The notes under the pieces: generated by a model
What the model was told of the DNA's origin: nothing
Seen by the model: the letters and a program-made list of their open reading frames with translations, nothing else
The model's database searches: none
Assembly: GCF_023952475.1 (NCBI RefSeq)
Contig: NZ_JALHRX010000001.1
Span: 558,001-622,000, forward strand
Reading direction: 5' to 3'
DNA: 64,000 bases
Origin: Cupriavidus sp. WGlv3
GTDB lineage: Bacteria; Pseudomonadota; Gammaproteobacteria; Burkholderiales; Burkholderiaceae
Translations under genes and position numbers: made by a program
Part shown: positions 1-10,357 of the stretch, piece by piece
Layout of the letters: each line of letters begins with the position of its first letter
Position numbering within the stretch: position 1 is the first letter of the stretch

Positions 1-2256
1 CTCGTCGGCCTCGTTCAGGAAGATGTCGAGCAGCTCGGCATCGATGGCGGCGTGGTCGCCGGCCGCGGGCATGGACGGCGTGGACGGCGTGGTCGCACCG
101 GCCGGCACCGGCGCGGGCTCCGCGGGGATCGCGGCGAGCGCCATCACCATGCGCGCGCCGGCGTCGTCGCTGCCGGCAAGCCAGGCGTTGCACTGCGTGA
201 CGGCATCGGCGGCCTGGCGGCGCAGCGCGGCGTCGTCGTCGATGGCGGCCTGATCGGCCAGCGCCTGCAGCGCGGCCCGCAGCCGCTGCACCGCCGGCGC
301 GTCGGCAACGGCGCCGGCACGCAGCGCTTCGTCGGCGGCGGCGCGCGCCGCGTCGAGCGGATCCTGCGGCGCGTGCGCATCACCCGCGGCAGCAGCCTCC
401 GGCAAGGCCTCGGCGTGGCGCGCACGGCCGAACTCGAGCGCATCGGCGAACGCATGGACCACGCCAAGTTCCGCCGCCACCGTGCGCAGCAGCGCCGCGC
501 GCGCGCCGGCGTCGGCAAGCTCGCCCTCATCGGCAAGGCGGGCCTTGACGGCCTCGACGGCAGCGCCGGCCTGCACGGCCTCGCCGGCCAGCGCGCCCGG
601 CAGCGCCGGCGACGCCTGCAGCTGCGCCAGCGTCCCCGCCAGCGCGGCGAAGGCCTGGCGCGCGTCGCGCAGATGCGCGGCGCCGTCGGGGCGCGCCGCA
701 TTGCGGTCATAGCTGTCGAGCCAGGATTCGCCACTGTCGAGTTGCGCGCGCAGTTGCGCCACGGCCTCGCTGCGCTGCGCCTGGGCGCGCGCCTCGTCGA
801 CCATGCGCGCCAGCCAGGCCGGCGCGGCAGCGGCGCGGTCCGCCAGGCAGGCGGCCAGCGCGTCGCACTGCGCGGCAAAGTGCGCCGCGGCCGGATGGGC
901 GGACTGTCCGTGCACGCGCCACGGCAGCGCCAGCGCACGCGACAGGAACAGCGCGATGCCGGCGGCGCCCAGCGCATCGCCCGCATCGCGCGCGCGCCCC
1001 GGCATCGCGGCCTGCGCCAGGCAACGCTGCAGCCCCGGCTGCGCCAGCGGCTGCGCGGCCTCGGCCAGTGCGGCCAGCGCGATCTCCCACGCGGCCTGGT
1101 CGGCGGCGGCGGCGCGTTCCAGCCCGGCCGCGGCCTGCTGCAGGTTGCGCGTGTCGATCGGGTCGAGCCAGCCGTAGTAGCGCAGCCGGAAATCGGCTTT
1201 TGCCTGCGCGTGGGCGGCATCGAGGCGGAACGCCGCCAGCGTGCGCGCGATGTCGGCGCGCAGTGCCGCCGCGTCGTCATTGGCGCCCTCGGCCAGCCCG
1301 GTGCATACCAGCAGGAACACCGCGTCGTTCAGCAGCGCCTGCGGCACGCGCACATGGCCCTGCTGGTACTGGCGCAGCAGCAGGTTGGCGCGGCCGGCAA
1401 AGCGCTTGGCGAGCAGGTCCGACGGCAGCAGGCCCAGCCCCAGCGCGCGGCACACCAGCCCGAGCACGTGCCAGACGCCGCGGTCGGGATGGTCGGCGGC
1501 ACGGCGTGCTTCCTGCTCGTTGGCACGCAGCGCTTCCAGCGCCGCGTGCAGCGGCAGCCAGGCTTCGCGCAGCAGCGCCGCGTCGGCGCACGGCGTGGGC
1601 AGGCGCAGCGCCTTGAGCAAGGCCGACTCAAACTGCTGGCGCGCGCGCGTGACCGGAGCCGGCCCCTGCGCCGGCAGCAGCATGCCGGGCAGCATCTGCA
1701 GCTCGTCGAGCCACAGGTCGGCCGGATGCACACGCTCCTCCCCCAGCCTGGCGAGCACCGCGGCATAGGGCTGGAACAGGCGCAGCGGAGCCTCGTCGTC
1801 GCCGGCCATCAGGTCGTCGACATACTCGGCCAGCGCCTGCACGCCGGCGCGGAATACCGCCAGCGCCTCGGGGCCGGCGGCAACGGTGCCGGCGTCGATG
1901 GCGTCGAGCAGGCGGCGCAGCGCCTGGCAATACGGATCGGTCCCGCGCAGCCCGACGATATGCACCGCGCCGGCGGCCTGGTGCAGATGCTGGCCGGCCA
2001 GCCGCAGCGAGGTGGTATCGCGCGCGCCCAGCGCCTCGGGCGCCTGGCGCACTTCATCGACATAGTGGCCCAGCTCCGCGGCGGCGTCTTCGAGGGCGCT
2101 GCGCAGGCTGGGCGCCAGCCAGGCCAGGCCGGACAGGTCGCGCGCGGCGCCGCCGTCGGGCGACGGCTGCGCGCTGGCGGGCAACGGTGCGGGTTCGGGT
2201 TCAGGCACGGCGCCGGGGCCTGCCGGCTCGCGCGGGATCGGGGAATTCAGGGACAT
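1..2256 (-). CDS. pilL: PilL/ChpA-type chemotaxis histidine kinase, N-terminal part (cut by window edge)
   Basis: This is the N-terminal 752 residues of a CheA-like hybrid kinase that drives the type IV pilus (twitching) chemotaxis pathway. The frame is open from ATG at 2256 to base 1 without a stop. The visible part is an Ala/Leu/Arg-rich helical region like the FimL-like N-terminus of ChpA/PilL. A segment starting at an acidic DAELLDIFLNEADE motif near the window edge is probably the first canonical Hpt domain. The kinase, CheW-like and receiver domains would lie outside the window. It starts 13 bp after the pilJ stop, so it is the last gene of the pilGHIJL operon. The family is clear from operon context; the Hpt boundaries are inference. 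Confidence 0.88.
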   Translation of the reverse strand, partial: MSLNSPIPREPAGPGAVPEPEPAPLPASAQPSPDGGAARDLSGLAWLAPSLRSALEDAAAELGHYVDEVRQAPEALGARDTTSLRLAGQHLHQAAGAVHIVGLRGTDPYCQALRRLLDAIDAGTVAAGPEALAVFRAGVQALAEYVDDLMAGDDEAPLRLFQPYAAVLARLGEERVHPADLWLDELQMLPGMLLPAQGPAPVTRARQQFESALLKALRLPTPCADAALLREAWLPLHAALEALRANEQEARRAADHPDRGVWHVLGLVCRALGLGLLPSDLLAKRFAGRANLLLRQYQQGHVRVPQALLNDAVFLLVCTGLAEGANDDAAALRADIARTLAAFRLDAAHAQAKADFRLRYYGWLDPIDTRNLQQAAAGLERAAAADQAAWEIALAALAEAAQPLAQPGLQRCLAQAAMPGRARDAGDALGAAGIALFLSRALALPWRVHGQSAHPAAAHFAAQCDALAACLADRAAAAPAWLARMVDEARAQAQRSEAVAQLRAQLDSGESWLDSYDRNAARPDGAAHLRDARQAFAALAGTLAQLQASPALPGALAGEAVQAGAAVEAVKARLADEGELADAGARAALLRTVAAELGVVHAFADALEFGRARHAEALPEAAAAGDAHAPQDPLDAARAAADEALRAGAVADAPAVQRLRAALQALADQAAIDDDAALRRQAADAVTQCNAWLAGSDDAGARMVMALAAIPAEPAPVPAGATTPSTPSMPAAGDHAAIDAELLDIFLNEADE

Positions 2257-2269
2257 GACGGCTTCCCAC

Positions 2270-4492
2270 TCAGGCGATCTTGAAGCGCGACACCGAGTTG
2301 CGCAGCTCCTCGCTCAGCAGCGTCAGCTGGCGCACCGACTGCGCGGTCTGGCGCGTGCCGGTGGTGGTCTGCTCGGTGACCTGCAGGATGCGTTCGATAT
2401 GGCGCGCCACGGTGGTGGCCAGGTCGGCCTCGTGCGAGGTCGACTGCGAGATCTGCTCGATCAGCTCGGCGAGCTGGCGCGACACGCGCCCGATCTCGAC
2501 CAGCGCGGCACCGGCGTGGTCCGACAGCCGCGCGCCTTCGACCACGCCCTGGGTGCTGCGCTCCATCGCGTGCACCGCGTCCTGGGTATCGGTCTGGATG
2601 GTGCGGATCAGCGCGCCGATCTGCTTGGTGGCCTCGCCGGAGCGTTCGGCCAGCCGCTGCACTTCTTCGGCCACCACCGAGAAGCCGCGCCCGGCCTCGC
2701 CCGCCGAGGCCGCCTGGATGGCGGCGTTGAGCGCCAGCACGTTGGTCTGCTCGGTAATGTCCGAGATCAGCTCGACGATCTCGCCGATCTCCTGCGACGA
2801 CTCGCCCAGCCGCTTGATGCGCTTGGAGGTTTCCTGGATCTGCTCGCGGATGTCGTTCATGCCGGCAATCGCGTTCTGCACCGCGTGCTGGCCCTGTTCC
2901 GCGGCGGACAGCGAGGCACGCGCCACGTTGGCGGATTCGGCCGCGCCGCGCGACACCTGCGTGATGCGGTCGGCCATCTCCACCACCGACTCGCCGGTCT
3001 GGCGGATCTGGCGCGACTGCTCTTCGGTGGTCGACACCAGCTGGGTCGAGGTGGCCTGCACCTGCCCCGAGGCGTGCGTCACCTCGCCCGCGGTCTGCTG
3101 CACCCGGCCGACCAGCTCGCGCAGTTCTTCCACGGTGTAGTTGACCGAGTCGGCAATCGCGCCGGTGATGTCCTCGGTCACGGTGGCCTGGCGCGTCAGG
3201 TCGCCGTCGGCGATGTCCTGCAGCTCGTTCATCAGCTGCAGAATCGCCTTCTGGGTGTTGTCGTTGTTGCGCTTTTCGTCGAGCCGGCGGGCCTCGGCCT
3301 CGCGCTCGCGCGCCTCCGCTTCGAGCGCGCGCACGCGCGAATCGCGCAGGTACAGCGCCGCCAGGCCGACCAGGCACAGCAGCGTCAGCGCCGCCGACAC
3401 CACGGTCGCGCCCAGCGTCAGCGGGCGGCTGCGCGCCGACTCCGCGTAGGCGCGCTGCAGCGCCGACAGTTCGGCGCGCAGCGCCTCGTTGTCGTTGAAG
3501 ATCTGCTGCTGCGCGCGCTTGGCGGCGATCAGCCCGGGCAGGTTCTGCAGGATGGTCTGGGTGGTCTTCTGCACCGCCTCGAAGCGCTGCGACAGCTGCT
3601 GCAGGTAGCCGCGCGTCTCCTCGTCCGCGGCGGCGGACAGCCGCAGCGCCTCGCTGCCGTTGAGCAGGCCGTCCAGGGTCTCGCGGAAGGTATTGGTGTC
3701 CTTGCCCAGCAGGAACGCGGTCTCCGGGTTGACGCCTTCGCCGGCCAGGAACTCGTTCAGGTTCTTGCCCAGGCGCTGGGTCAGCATCACCAGCTGCGCC
3801 GAGGCCGCCACCTCGCGCGCATTGGCGCCGGACTGCAGCTTGATCGCGGCCACCTGTTCGGCGGACTCGAGCAGCTCGGGGTTGGAGGCGTTGAAGATCT
3901 GCAGGGTCTGGCCGATGGTGGTCAGCACCGGCTGCTGCGCCAGCACGTCGGCGGCGCTTTTCTCGGAGCGCTGCCAGGACTGCATCGCGGCCTGCAGCAG
4001 CGGCTCGGCCGCGCCGGTAGTGGCGCGCACGCGCTTTTCGTCGCTGCCCTGCTGCAGCGCCTTCAGGTCGCCCGACAGCGCATCCCGGGACTGGCGCAGC
4101 TGGGTGAAGGCCTGCGCATTGCCCAGCAGCGCGACCGGCACCGCCTTGCCCAGGCGCTGCGAGTGCATCAGCATGTCGCCGGCCACTTCGATCTGCGCGG
4201 CGGCATTGTTGGCGATGCGGTTATCCAGGTACACCGAGCCCAGCAGCGCCACCAGCGACACCACCACGCCCACGGTCAGCAGGCGCTGCTGCGAGGCGAA
4301 CGGCATGCGCCCGAGCCAGCGGCCGAGGTGCTCCAGCGGGGTCGCGCCCAGCCCCGCGGCGACGGGCGGCACGGGCGCGGGTTCGGGGCCTCCGGCATAG
4401 GCCACGTCGGACCCGTCCGGAGCACCGGCGAGGCTGGTGGCAGCGTCGGCTGCCGGCGTGCGCCGGCCCAGGCTGAAATTCTTGAAACCCAT
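2270..4492 (-). CDS. pilJ: PilJ, methyl-accepting chemotaxis protein of twitching motility
   Basis: A 740-residue membrane receptor that feeds the PilI/PilL complex. It has an N-terminal transmembrane segment (about residues 66-90) and a periplasmic helical region with two repeated PilJ-type sensor modules. A second transmembrane segment (about 350-375) is followed by a HAMP-like linker and a long coiled-coil signalling domain containing the conserved hairpin tip ([17 protein letters not shown]). ATG at 4492 ([11 protein letters not shown]) is chosen because residues upstream are Arg/Pro-rich and overlap the end of pilI. The length fits PilJ of other beta-proteobacteria, which is longer than ordinary MCPs. 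Confidence 0.93.
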   Translation of the reverse strand: MGFKNFSLGRRTPAADAATSLAGAPDGSDVAYAGGPEPAPVPPVAAGLGATPLEHLGRWLGRMPFASQQRLLTVGVVVSLVALLGSVYLDNRIANNAAAQIEVAGDMLMHSQRLGKAVPVALLGNAQAFTQLRQSRDALSGDLKALQQGSDEKRVRATTGAAEPLLQAAMQSWQRSEKSAADVLAQQPVLTTIGQTLQIFNASNPELLESAEQVAAIKLQSGANAREVAASAQLVMLTQRLGKNLNEFLAGEGVNPETAFLLGKDTNTFRETLDGLLNGSEALRLSAAADEETRGYLQQLSQRFEAVQKTTQTILQNLPGLIAAKRAQQQIFNDNEALRAELSALQRAYAESARSRPLTLGATVVSAALTLLCLVGLAALYLRDSRVRALEAEAREREAEARRLDEKRNNDNTQKAILQLMNELQDIADGDLTRQATVTEDITGAIADSVNYTVEELRELVGRVQQTAGEVTHASGQVQATSTQLVSTTEEQSRQIRQTGESVVEMADRITQVSRGAAESANVARASLSAAEQGQHAVQNAIAGMNDIREQIQETSKRIKRLGESSQEIGEIVELISDITEQTNVLALNAAIQAASAGEAGRGFSVVAEEVQRLAERSGEATKQIGALIRTIQTDTQDAVHAMERSTQGVVEGARLSDHAGAALVEIGRVSRQLAELIEQISQSTSHEADLATTVARHIERILQVTEQTTTGTRQTAQSVRQLTLLSEELRNSVSRFKIA

Positions 4493-4604
4493 GGCACCCT
4501 CTTCCGTTTTATCGTTGTCATTCCCCGGCGGCTCGTGCCGGGTGCGGCAGGCGATGGCCTGCGCGCCGTCATTGTCTGTGCCTGGCGTGACCGGCCCGCG
4601 CGCG

Positions 4605-5168
4605 TCAGGCGGCGACCTTGCCCGCCTGCAGGAAGGCTGGCGCGTCCAGCAGCGCGCGCACGTCCAGCACCTGCCAGTCGCGCCCCTCGCGGTCGGCATA
4701 GCGCTGCCCCTCCCAGGCCGGCGCCGGGTCGGGTCCGGCGGCAGCGGCGTCGCCGTGCGGCAAACCCAGGTCGGCGGCATGGCGCAGGCCGGCCACGCGC
4801 GTGGCCACGATCGCGCAGGCGCGCTCGGCGTCGCGCGACAGCACCACGATCTTGCTGCCCGGCTGCAGCGGCGTCGGCGCGCCGCCGCAGAACAGGCTGA
4901 AGTCGATCACCCCCATCAGGCTGCCGCGCGCGTTGACCAGGCCGCTGTACCACGGCTGGGTCAGCGGCACCGGGCTCGGCTGGCGCATATCCAGCACCTC
5001 GCCGGCATCGGCCAGCGGCAGCAGCCAGTGGCGCGCGCCCACCTGCAGCGCCAGGTAGCTGTCGGCGGCCGGCAGGCTGCGCGCCTCGCGCAGGCGCCGG
5101 GCCAGCATGGCCTGGTAATCCTGCAGGCGGGTGTGGCGGGCGCGGAGGTCTTGGCGTGGCGCGTTCAT
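4605..5168 (-). CDS. pilI: PilI, CheW-like coupling protein
   Basis: A 187-residue CheW-domain protein expected to couple the PilJ receptor to the PilL kinase in the cytoplasm. The CheW fold is recognisable from the segment around [15 protein letters not shown], followed by [23 protein letters not shown] at 5168 (MNAPRQDL) is preferred over an upstream in-frame ATG because the extra residues are low-complexity and run into pilH. It lies between pilH and pilJ in the standard Pil-Chp order. Confidence 0.9.
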   Translation of the reverse strand: MNAPRQDLRARHTRLQDYQAMLARRLREARSLPAADSYLALQVGARHWLLPLADAGEVLDMRQPSPVPLTQPWYSGLVNARGSLMGVIDFSLFCGGAPTPLQPGSKIVVLSRDAERACAIVATRVAGLRHAADLGLPHGDAAAAGPDPAPAWEGQRYADREGRDWQVLDVRALLDAPAFLQAGKVAA

Positions 5169-5232
5169 GTGCGGTCCCCGGAACAGGTGGCAGTGGCTTG
5201 CCGTGCGGCGGGCGCGGCCGGCGCAGGCGGGC

Positions 5233-5604
5233 TTAGTGCGCCAGCGCGGCGATCTTGCCCAGCAGCTCTTCGCCATCGACGGGCTTGACGATGTAGTCCG
5301 ACGCGCCCTGGCGCATGCCCCAGATGCGGTCGGTATCCAGGCCCTTGCTGGTGCACATGATCACGGGGATGTCCTTGAAGCGGTCGTCGCGCTTGATCGC
5401 GCGGGTGGCCTGGTAGCCGTTCTGGCCGGGCATCACCACGTCCATCAGGATCAGGTCGAAGGCTTCGGCCTGCAGGCGGGCGAAGGCCTGCTCGCTGTTG
5501 CTGGCGACCGCGACCTTGAAGCCGCGCTTGCCGAGCAGGTCGGACATGAACAGCGCTTCGGTCGGGGAGTCGTCGACGATCAGGATCTTGTGAATGGCGG
5601 TCAT
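5233..5604 (-). CDS. pilH: PilH, single-domain response regulator
   Basis: A 123-residue stand-alone receiver domain with no output domain, as expected for the CheY-like PilH. The acidic pair D11/D12, the phospho-acceptor D55 (LILMD), a Thr/Ser pair at 85-86 and the conserved K107 (IVKP) are all present. It is expected to accept phosphate from PilL and tune retraction or extension of type IV pili. ATG at 5604 puts the first beta-strand 5 residues from the start, which is normal for the family. Confidence 0.93.
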   Translation of the reverse strand: MTAIHKILIVDDSPTEALFMSDLLGKRGFKVAVASNSEQAFARLQAEAFDLILMDVVMPGQNGYQATRAIKRDDRFKDIPVIMCTSKGLDTDRIWGMRQGASDYIVKPVDGEELLGKIAALAH

Positions 5605-5642
5605 GAGGTTTTCCTTCGATTCGTACACGGCGTGCCTGCGGT

Positions 5643-6170
5643 TCAGGCGGGCAACGCCTCGCCCGCGGGCTGGCATGGCAGGCAGGCCTGCACGGCCTGC
5701 AGCAACGCGTCGCGGGTAAATGGCTTGGCCAGGTGGTCATGCGCGCCGACCAGGCAGCCGCGCGAGCGGTCGAACACGCCGTCGCGCGAGGACAGCATGA
5801 TCACGGGGATGGCGTGGAAACGCGGACTCTTCTTGATCAGCGAACAGGTCTGGTAGCCGTCCAGCCGGGGCATCAGGATGTCGCAGAAGACCAGGTCGGG
5901 ATGCAGCTCGCCCACCTTGGCCAGCGCCTCGAAGCCGTCCTCGGCCAGCATCACCTGGTAGCCGGCCTGCGCCAGGAAGATTTCCGCGGTACGGCGGATG
6001 GTGCTCGAATCGTCGATGACCAGAACCTTGCGGCGCGGCGGTGGAGCGATCCCGGGCTTGAGGTCCGGATTGATGTCCGGCGCGGCGCCCGGAACAGGAA
6101 CGCCAGGCGCCACACCGTGGGCGCCGGCGGTATTGACCCGCTGGTTTTCTTCTAAATGAGCGACCCGCAT
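5643..6170 (-). CDS. pilG: PilG, response regulator of twitching motility with N-terminal extension
   Basis: A receiver-domain protein of 175 residues from ATG 6170. The acidic pair D53/D54, phospho-acceptor D97 (VFCD) and K149 (AKPF) define a complete CheY-like domain. It is preceded by a 45-residue Pro/Gly-rich extension that most PilG proteins lack. The ribosome binding site at 6170 is weak (GGGAACAAC), so the true start could be internal and the extension partly artefactual. It is the first gene of the pilGHIJL operon, so the promoter should lie in 6171-6508. Confidence 0.88.
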   Translation of the reverse strand: MRVAHLEENQRVNTAGAHGVAPGVPVPGAAPDINPDLKPGIAPPPRRKVLVIDDSSTIRRTAEIFLAQAGYQVMLAEDGFEALAKVGELHPDLVFCDILMPRLDGYQTCSLIKKSPRFHAIPVIMLSSRDGVFDRSRGCLVGAHDHLAKPFTRDALLQAVQACLPCQPAGEALPA

Positions 6171-6508
6171 GTTGTTCCCGCGACCAGCGGCCCCTGGCGG
6201 AGCGCCGGCAAGCACCAGAGAACACCCGTGCGGAGCAGCGCGACCCATGCGCGCCCCGACGGACCCCCGAAATTCTTTTTATTTCCCTTCCAAGGCCGGG
6301 CTGAGCCCGGCAGTGGCGATGCGTGATCCCCGCATCTGCCCGCCGTCCTCCCCGCCGCGGGCGGAGGGACAGCCAGTCATTTTTGCAACAGAGTGTGACA
6401 AGACGCCGGGGGGCCGTCAATCCGGTGGGGCCAGCCCCCGGCGGCGTTCTGTCGCATCGGCGCGACGGGCGCGCCTGCCGTGTCGTTGTTCTTCTGGTTA
6501 GTGGCCGC
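6171..6508. other. Intergenic region upstream of pilG
   Basis: About 340 bases between the pilG start and the rubredoxin stop. It should contain the promoter of the minus-strand pilGHIJL operon. An AT-richer patch around 6270-6290 stands out from the GC-rich surroundings, but I see no clean -35/-10 pair. No convincing gene is visible on either strand. Confidence 0.6.
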
Positions 6509-6679
6509 TCAGATCGCGACCATCTCGAAATCTTCCTTGCGCGCGCCGCATTCCGGGCAGGTCCAGTTGATCGGCACGTCTTCCCAGCGGGTGCCGGGGG
6601 CGATGCCGTCTTCCGGCGCGCCGGCGGCTTCGTCGTAGATCCAGCCGCAGATCAGGCACATCCAAGTCTTGTATTCCAT
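6509..6679 (-). CDS. Rubredoxin
   Basis: A 56-residue iron protein with the two CxxC knuckles that hold one Fe(SCys)4 centre: CLIC near residues 8-11 and CPEC near 41-44. The typical aromatic and acidic core (Trp, Tyr and the [12 protein letters not shown] loop) is present. It acts as a cytoplasmic one-electron carrier. ATG at 6679 gives the usual rubredoxin length; an upstream in-frame ATG would add 37 atypical residues. Rubredoxin between hemL and pilG is, as far as I recall, a common arrangement in Ralstonia and Cupriavidus. Confidence 0.95.
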   Translation of the reverse strand: MEYKTWMCLICGWIYDEAAGAPEDGIAPGTRWEDVPINWTCPECGARKEDFEMVAI

Positions 6680-6920
6680 AACAGGCTCTGGCCACTCTCC
6701 ATTAAAATCCAGCGCAGATGGTACCGAAACCGTGCCGCCGGCGCCAGCCGCGCGAGGGCCGGAATCGGGCCAGTTCCGCCGTGTTCGCACCCGTTAGCGC
6801 CTTGTTAGCGCACGATTGGCGGGCAATTGCAGCGAACTTCCGCTGTTTTTGCCGCATGTCAACGCTCGGGCCCAGGCCCGCCGAGCACGATCCCTGCAGT
6901 CCTGTCCTCACCTCAACGCC

Positions 6921-8213
6921 ATGTCCCGTAATCAGCAGCTTTTCGACCGCGCCCAGCAGACCATTCCCGGGGGCGTCAATTCGCCCGTGCGCGCCTTCCG
7001 TTCGGTAGGGGGCACGCCGCGCTTCATCACGCGCGCCGAGGGCGCGTACATGTGGGACGCGGACGGCCAGCGCTATATCGACTACATCGGCTCCTGGGGC
7101 CCGATGATCGTCGGCCATGCCCATCCGGAGGTGGTGCGCGCGGTCCAGGAAACCGCCGCGCACAGCTTCTCGTTCGGCGCCCCGACCGAGGCCGAGATCA
7201 CCATGGCCGAGGAAATCTGCAAGCTGGTGCCGTCGATCGAGCAGGTGCGCCTGGTCTCTTCCGGCACCGAAGCCACCATGAGCGCGCTGCGCCTGGCGCG
7301 CGGCTTTACCGGCCGCGACCTGATCATCAAGTTCGAAGGCTGCTACCACGGCCACGCCGACAGCCTGCTGGTCAAGGCCGGTTCCGGCCTGCTGACCTTT
7401 GCCGACACCACCCGCAACGCGCCGTCGTCGGCCGGCGTGCCGGCCGACGTGACGCGCCACACCATGGTGCTGGAGTACAACAACGTCGAGCAGCTGGAAC
7501 AGGCCTTCGCCAAGCATGCGGGCGAGATCGCCGCGGTGATCGTCGAGCCGGTGGCCGGCAACATGAACCTGGTGCGCGCCAGCGATGCCTTCCTGCAGGC
7601 CATGCGGGAGCTGTGCAGCCGCGATGGCGCGGTGCTGATCTTCGACGAAGTCATGACCGGCTTCCGCGTGGCGCTGGGCGGCGCGCAGGCGCACTACGGC
7701 ATCCGCCCCGACATGACCTGCCTGGGCAAGGTCATTGGCGGCGGCATGCCGGCGGCGGCGTTCGGCGGACGGCGCGACATCATGGCCAGCCTGGCGCCGC
7801 TGGGCGGCGTGTACCAGGCCGGCACGCTGTCGGGCAACCCCCTGGCGGTGGCGGCAGGCCTGACCACGCTCAAGCTGATCCAGGCGCCCGGCTTCTATGA
7901 CCGCCTGGCCGCGCAGACGCGCAAGCTGGCCGACGGCCTGGCCGAAGCCGCCCGGGACGCGGGCGTGCCGTTCGCCGCGGATGCAGTCGGCGGCATGTTC
8001 GGGCTGTATTTCCGCGACGGCGTGCCCGGCAGCTTCGCCGAAGTCACACAGAGCGACACCGCCCGCTTCAACCGCTTCTTCCATGCCATGCTGGACCATG
8101 GCGTCTACCTGGCGCCGTCGGCGTTCGAAGCCGGCTTTGTCTCCGCGCAGCACGACGACGCCATCCTGGACGCCACCTTCGAGGCCGCGCGCAAGGCCTT
8201 CTCGGCGGCCTGA
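6921..8213 (+). CDS. hemL: Glutamate-1-semialdehyde 2,1-aminomutase
   Basis: A PLP-dependent enzyme of 430 residues that converts glutamate-1-semialdehyde to 5-aminolevulinate, the last step of the C5 route into tetrapyrrole (haem) synthesis. The PLP lysine is K270 in the conserved [10 protein letters not shown] motif. The [10 protein letters not shown] and [12 protein letters not shown] signatures are also present. Length is normal for HemL. ATG at 6921 ([11 protein letters not shown]) matches the family N-terminus; an upstream in-frame ATG is not credible. It is transcribed divergently from the rubredoxin gene. Confidence 0.97.
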   Translation: MSRNQQLFDRAQQTIPGGVNSPVRAFRSVGGTPRFITRAEGAYMWDADGQRYIDYIGSWGPMIVGHAHPEVVRAVQETAAHSFSFGAPTEAEITMAEEICKLVPSIEQVRLVSSGTEATMSALRLARGFTGRDLIIKFEGCYHGHADSLLVKAGSGLLTFADTTRNAPSSAGVPADVTRHTMVLEYNNVEQLEQAFAKHAGEIAAVIVEPVAGNMNLVRASDAFLQAMRELCSRDGAVLIFDEVMTGFRVALGGAQAHYGIRPDMTCLGKVIGGGMPAAAFGGRRDIMASLAPLGGVYQAGTLSGNPLAVAAGLTTLKLIQAPGFYDRLAAQTRKLADGLAEAARDAGVPFAADAVGGMFGLYFRDGVPGSFAEVTQSDTARFNRFFHAMLDHGVYLAPSAFEAGFVSAQHDDAILDATFEAARKAFSAA

Positions 8214-8314
8214 GCCGGCGCCTGCCGCCGGGCGCCACGTTGCGCCGGCGGCCCAGGCGTGACGACAAGGGCGGTGCGCTACACTTGGAGTTCGTCCAAT
8301 CGCCGGAGCCTCCG

Positions 8315-8941
8315 ATGCGCGCATCCTCGTCCCCTTCGCTGTCCACCCGCTCGCCGCTGTCCGTGTTGCGCTGGCTGGTGCTGGCGGTCATGGCCAGCCT
8401 GCTGTCGGCCTGCGGCTACAACGACTTCCAGGCCAAGGACGAGGCGGTCAAGGCGGCCTGGGGCGAAGTCATCAACCAGTACCAGCGCCGCGCCGACCTG
8501 ATCCCCAACCTGGTCAACACCGTCAAGGGCTACGCCTCGCACGAGCGCGAAACGCTGGAAGCCGTGACCAAAGCGCGCGCCGCCGCCACCAGCATCCAGG
8601 TCTCGCCCGAGACCCTGAACGACCCCGAAGCCTTCAAGCGCTTCCAGCAGGCGCAGGGCGAACTGTCCGGCGCGCTGTCGCGCCTGCTGGCGGTGTCCGA
8701 GAACTACCCGCAGCTCAAGGCCGATGCCTCGTTCCGCGACCTGCAATCGCAGCTCGAGGGCACCGAGAACCGCATCACCGTGGCACGCCAGCGCTATATC
8801 GCCGCGGTGCAGCAGTACAACGTGCTGGCGCGCAGCTTCCCCACCAACCTGACGGCGATGATCTTCAAGTACCCGGTCAAGCCTTCGTTCACCGTGGAAA
8901 ACGAGAAGGCCATCTCCACGCCGCCCGCGGTCAAGTTCTGA
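8315..8941 (+). CDS. lemA: LemA family lipoprotein
   Basis: A 208-residue LemA-family protein with an N-terminal lipoprotein signal peptide; the lipobox is LLSAC with the lipidated Cys at residue 33. The body carries the family's helical core, including NQYQRRADLIPNLVNTVKG and the C-terminal FPTNLTA region. A GGAG sequence 7 bp upstream supports ATG at 8315. The molecular function of LemA is not settled. Here it forms an operon with two TPM-domain genes, an arrangement seen widely in proteobacteria. Confidence 0.93.
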   Translation: MRASSSPSLSTRSPLSVLRWLVLAVMASLLSACGYNDFQAKDEAVKAAWGEVINQYQRRADLIPNLVNTVKGYASHERETLEAVTKARAAATSIQVSPETLNDPEAFKRFQQAQGELSGALSRLLAVSENYPQLKADASFRDLQSQLEGTENRITVARQRYIAAVQQYNVLARSFPTNLTAMIFKYPVKPSFTVENEKAISTPPAVKF

Positions 8942-8954
8942 CGGGATCGCAGCG

Positions 8955-9818
8955 ATGCGCCACCCCCGGCGTTGGTTCCACCTGCACGGCTGGCTGGCCG
9001 CCGCCCTGCTGTGGCTGGCGGCCCTGCTGGGCGGCCCGGCGCTGGCGGCCGACGGCTTCGTCGCGGTCCCGCCGCTGAGCCAGCGCGTCACCGACCTGAC
9101 CGGCACGCTGACGCCGCAGCAGCGCGGCGCGCTGGAAAACGTGCTGGCCGAGTATGAACAGCAGCGCGGCAGCCAGATCTTCGTGCTGATGGTACCCACC
9201 ACCGATCCGGAGCCGATCGACGCCTACAGCATACGCGTGGCCGACGCCTGGCGCGCCGGGCGCCAGGGCATCGACGACGGCGTGATCGTGCTGATCGCCA
9301 AGGACAACCCGCCCGGCCTGCGCAAGATGCGGCTGGAGGTGGGCCGGGGGGTGCAGGGCTCGCTGACCGACGCCATGTCCAAGCGCATCCTGCAGGACGT
9401 CATGGCGCCCCACTTCCGCCAGAACGACTTCTACGGCGGGCTGGCGGCCGGCATCTCGGCGATCCAGGCCACCATCGACAAGGAAGGCCTGGCGGCGCCG
9501 CAGCGCAAGGCGCAGCAGGTATCGGCGGTGGACCAATGGCTGCCGGCGCTGCTGCCGCTGGCGATCATCGTGTTCTTCTTCCTGAGCGCCATCCTGCGCC
9601 GGCGCGGGCCGCAGATCGTCACCACCCGGCGCGGCCGCGACGTGATCGCCGGCGGCCTCGGCGGCCTGGGCGGCTACACCATCGGGCACGACTGGGGCCG
9701 GCGCAGCGGCGGCTGGGGTGGCGGCTTCGGCGGAGGTGACAGCGGCGGCTTTGGCGGTGGCTTTGGCGGCGGAGGCGGCGGCGGCTTCGACGGCGGCGGC
9801 GCGTCCGGCAACTGGTGA
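8955..9818 (+). CDS. TPM-domain membrane-anchored protein with Gly-rich tail (YgcG-like)
   Basis: A 287-residue protein with a signal peptide (cleavage near ALAAD, about residue 32), a periplasmic TPM domain (about 40-180), one transmembrane helix (about 195-213) and a C-terminal tail of Gly-rich repeats (about 245-285). This is the classic YgcG/TPM_phosphatase layout. It starts 13 bp after lemA and is followed closely by a second TPM protein, so the three form one operon. Family members are linked to envelope stress or cytochrome assembly, but the function here is unknown. Confidence 0.9.
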   Translation: MRHPRRWFHLHGWLAAALLWLAALLGGPALAADGFVAVPPLSQRVTDLTGTLTPQQRGALENVLAEYEQQRGSQIFVLMVPTTDPEPIDAYSIRVADAWRAGRQGIDDGVIVLIAKDNPPGLRKMRLEVGRGVQGSLTDAMSKRILQDVMAPHFRQNDFYGGLAAGISAIQATIDKEGLAAPQRKAQQVSAVDQWLPALLPLAIIVFFFLSAILRRRGPQIVTTRRGRDVIAGGLGGLGGYTIGHDWGRRSGGWGGGFGGGDSGGFGGGFGGGGGGGFDGGGASGNW

Positions 9819-9838
9819 CAGTACGAGGAACGACAACC

Positions 9839-10342
9839 ATGCCGCATCTCAAACGCGCCCTGCACCATATCGCCACCACCGCCGGCACCGCGCGCAGGCA
9901 CTTTCCGCCGGAAGCGCAGCAGCAACTGCACCACGCCGTGCACGCCGGCGAATCCAGCCACCGCGGCGAGATCCGCGTAGTGATCGAAGCCAGCCTGCCG
10001 GTCGGCGACGCCTGGGCCGGGGTCACGCCGCGCGAGCGCGCGCGCTTCCTGTTCGGCGCGCTCGAGGTCTGGAACACCGCGGACAAGACCGGCGTGCTGC
10101 TCTACATCAACCTGGCCGACCACGCCGTCGAACTGCTGGCCGACCGCGGCATCGACGCCAGCGTGGGGCCTGCCACCTGGCGCGAACTGTGCGATGAACT
10201 GGCGCAAGGGCTCAGGCAAGACCTGTCGGTACGGCCGGTGCTGGTCACGGTGGCGCGCGTCCACGGCTTGCTGGCCACGCACTTCCCGTCGGACGGCGGG
10301 CATAACCCTAACGAGCTGGACGATCGGCCGGTGTTTTTGTAG
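9839..10342 (+). CDS. Soluble TPM-domain protein
   Basis: A 167-residue protein with a TPM-like domain (RGEIRVVIEASLPVG through LLYINLADHAVELLADRGI) and no signal peptide or membrane helix. It probably works on the cytoplasmic side as partner of the membrane-bound TPM protein. A GAGG sequence upstream supports ATG at 9839 rather than a GTG at 9815 that would overlap the previous stop. It is the third gene of the lemA operon. Confidence 0.88.
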   Translation: MPHLKRALHHIATTAGTARRHFPPEAQQQLHHAVHAGESSHRGEIRVVIEASLPVGDAWAGVTPRERARFLFGALEVWNTADKTGVLLYINLADHAVELLADRGIDASVGPATWRELCDELAQGLRQDLSVRPVLVTVARVHGLLATHFPSDGGHNPNELDDRPVFL

Positions 10343-10357
10343 CTCCCCTGCCCCGGC

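Noticed and set aside
52..2283. Long plus-strand open frame opposite pilL
   Set aside because: Arg/Gly-rich composition, no family likeness, and exactly antisense to a recognised gene; a GC-bias artefact.
2255..4900. Long plus-strand open frame opposite pilJ and pilI
   Set aside because: His/Leu/Arg-rich mirror of the real genes with no domain.
9720..9815. Gly-rich DNA repeats at the end of the TPM-domain gene
   Set aside because: They encode the usual Gly-rich tail of YgcG-like proteins and are not a separate repeat element.
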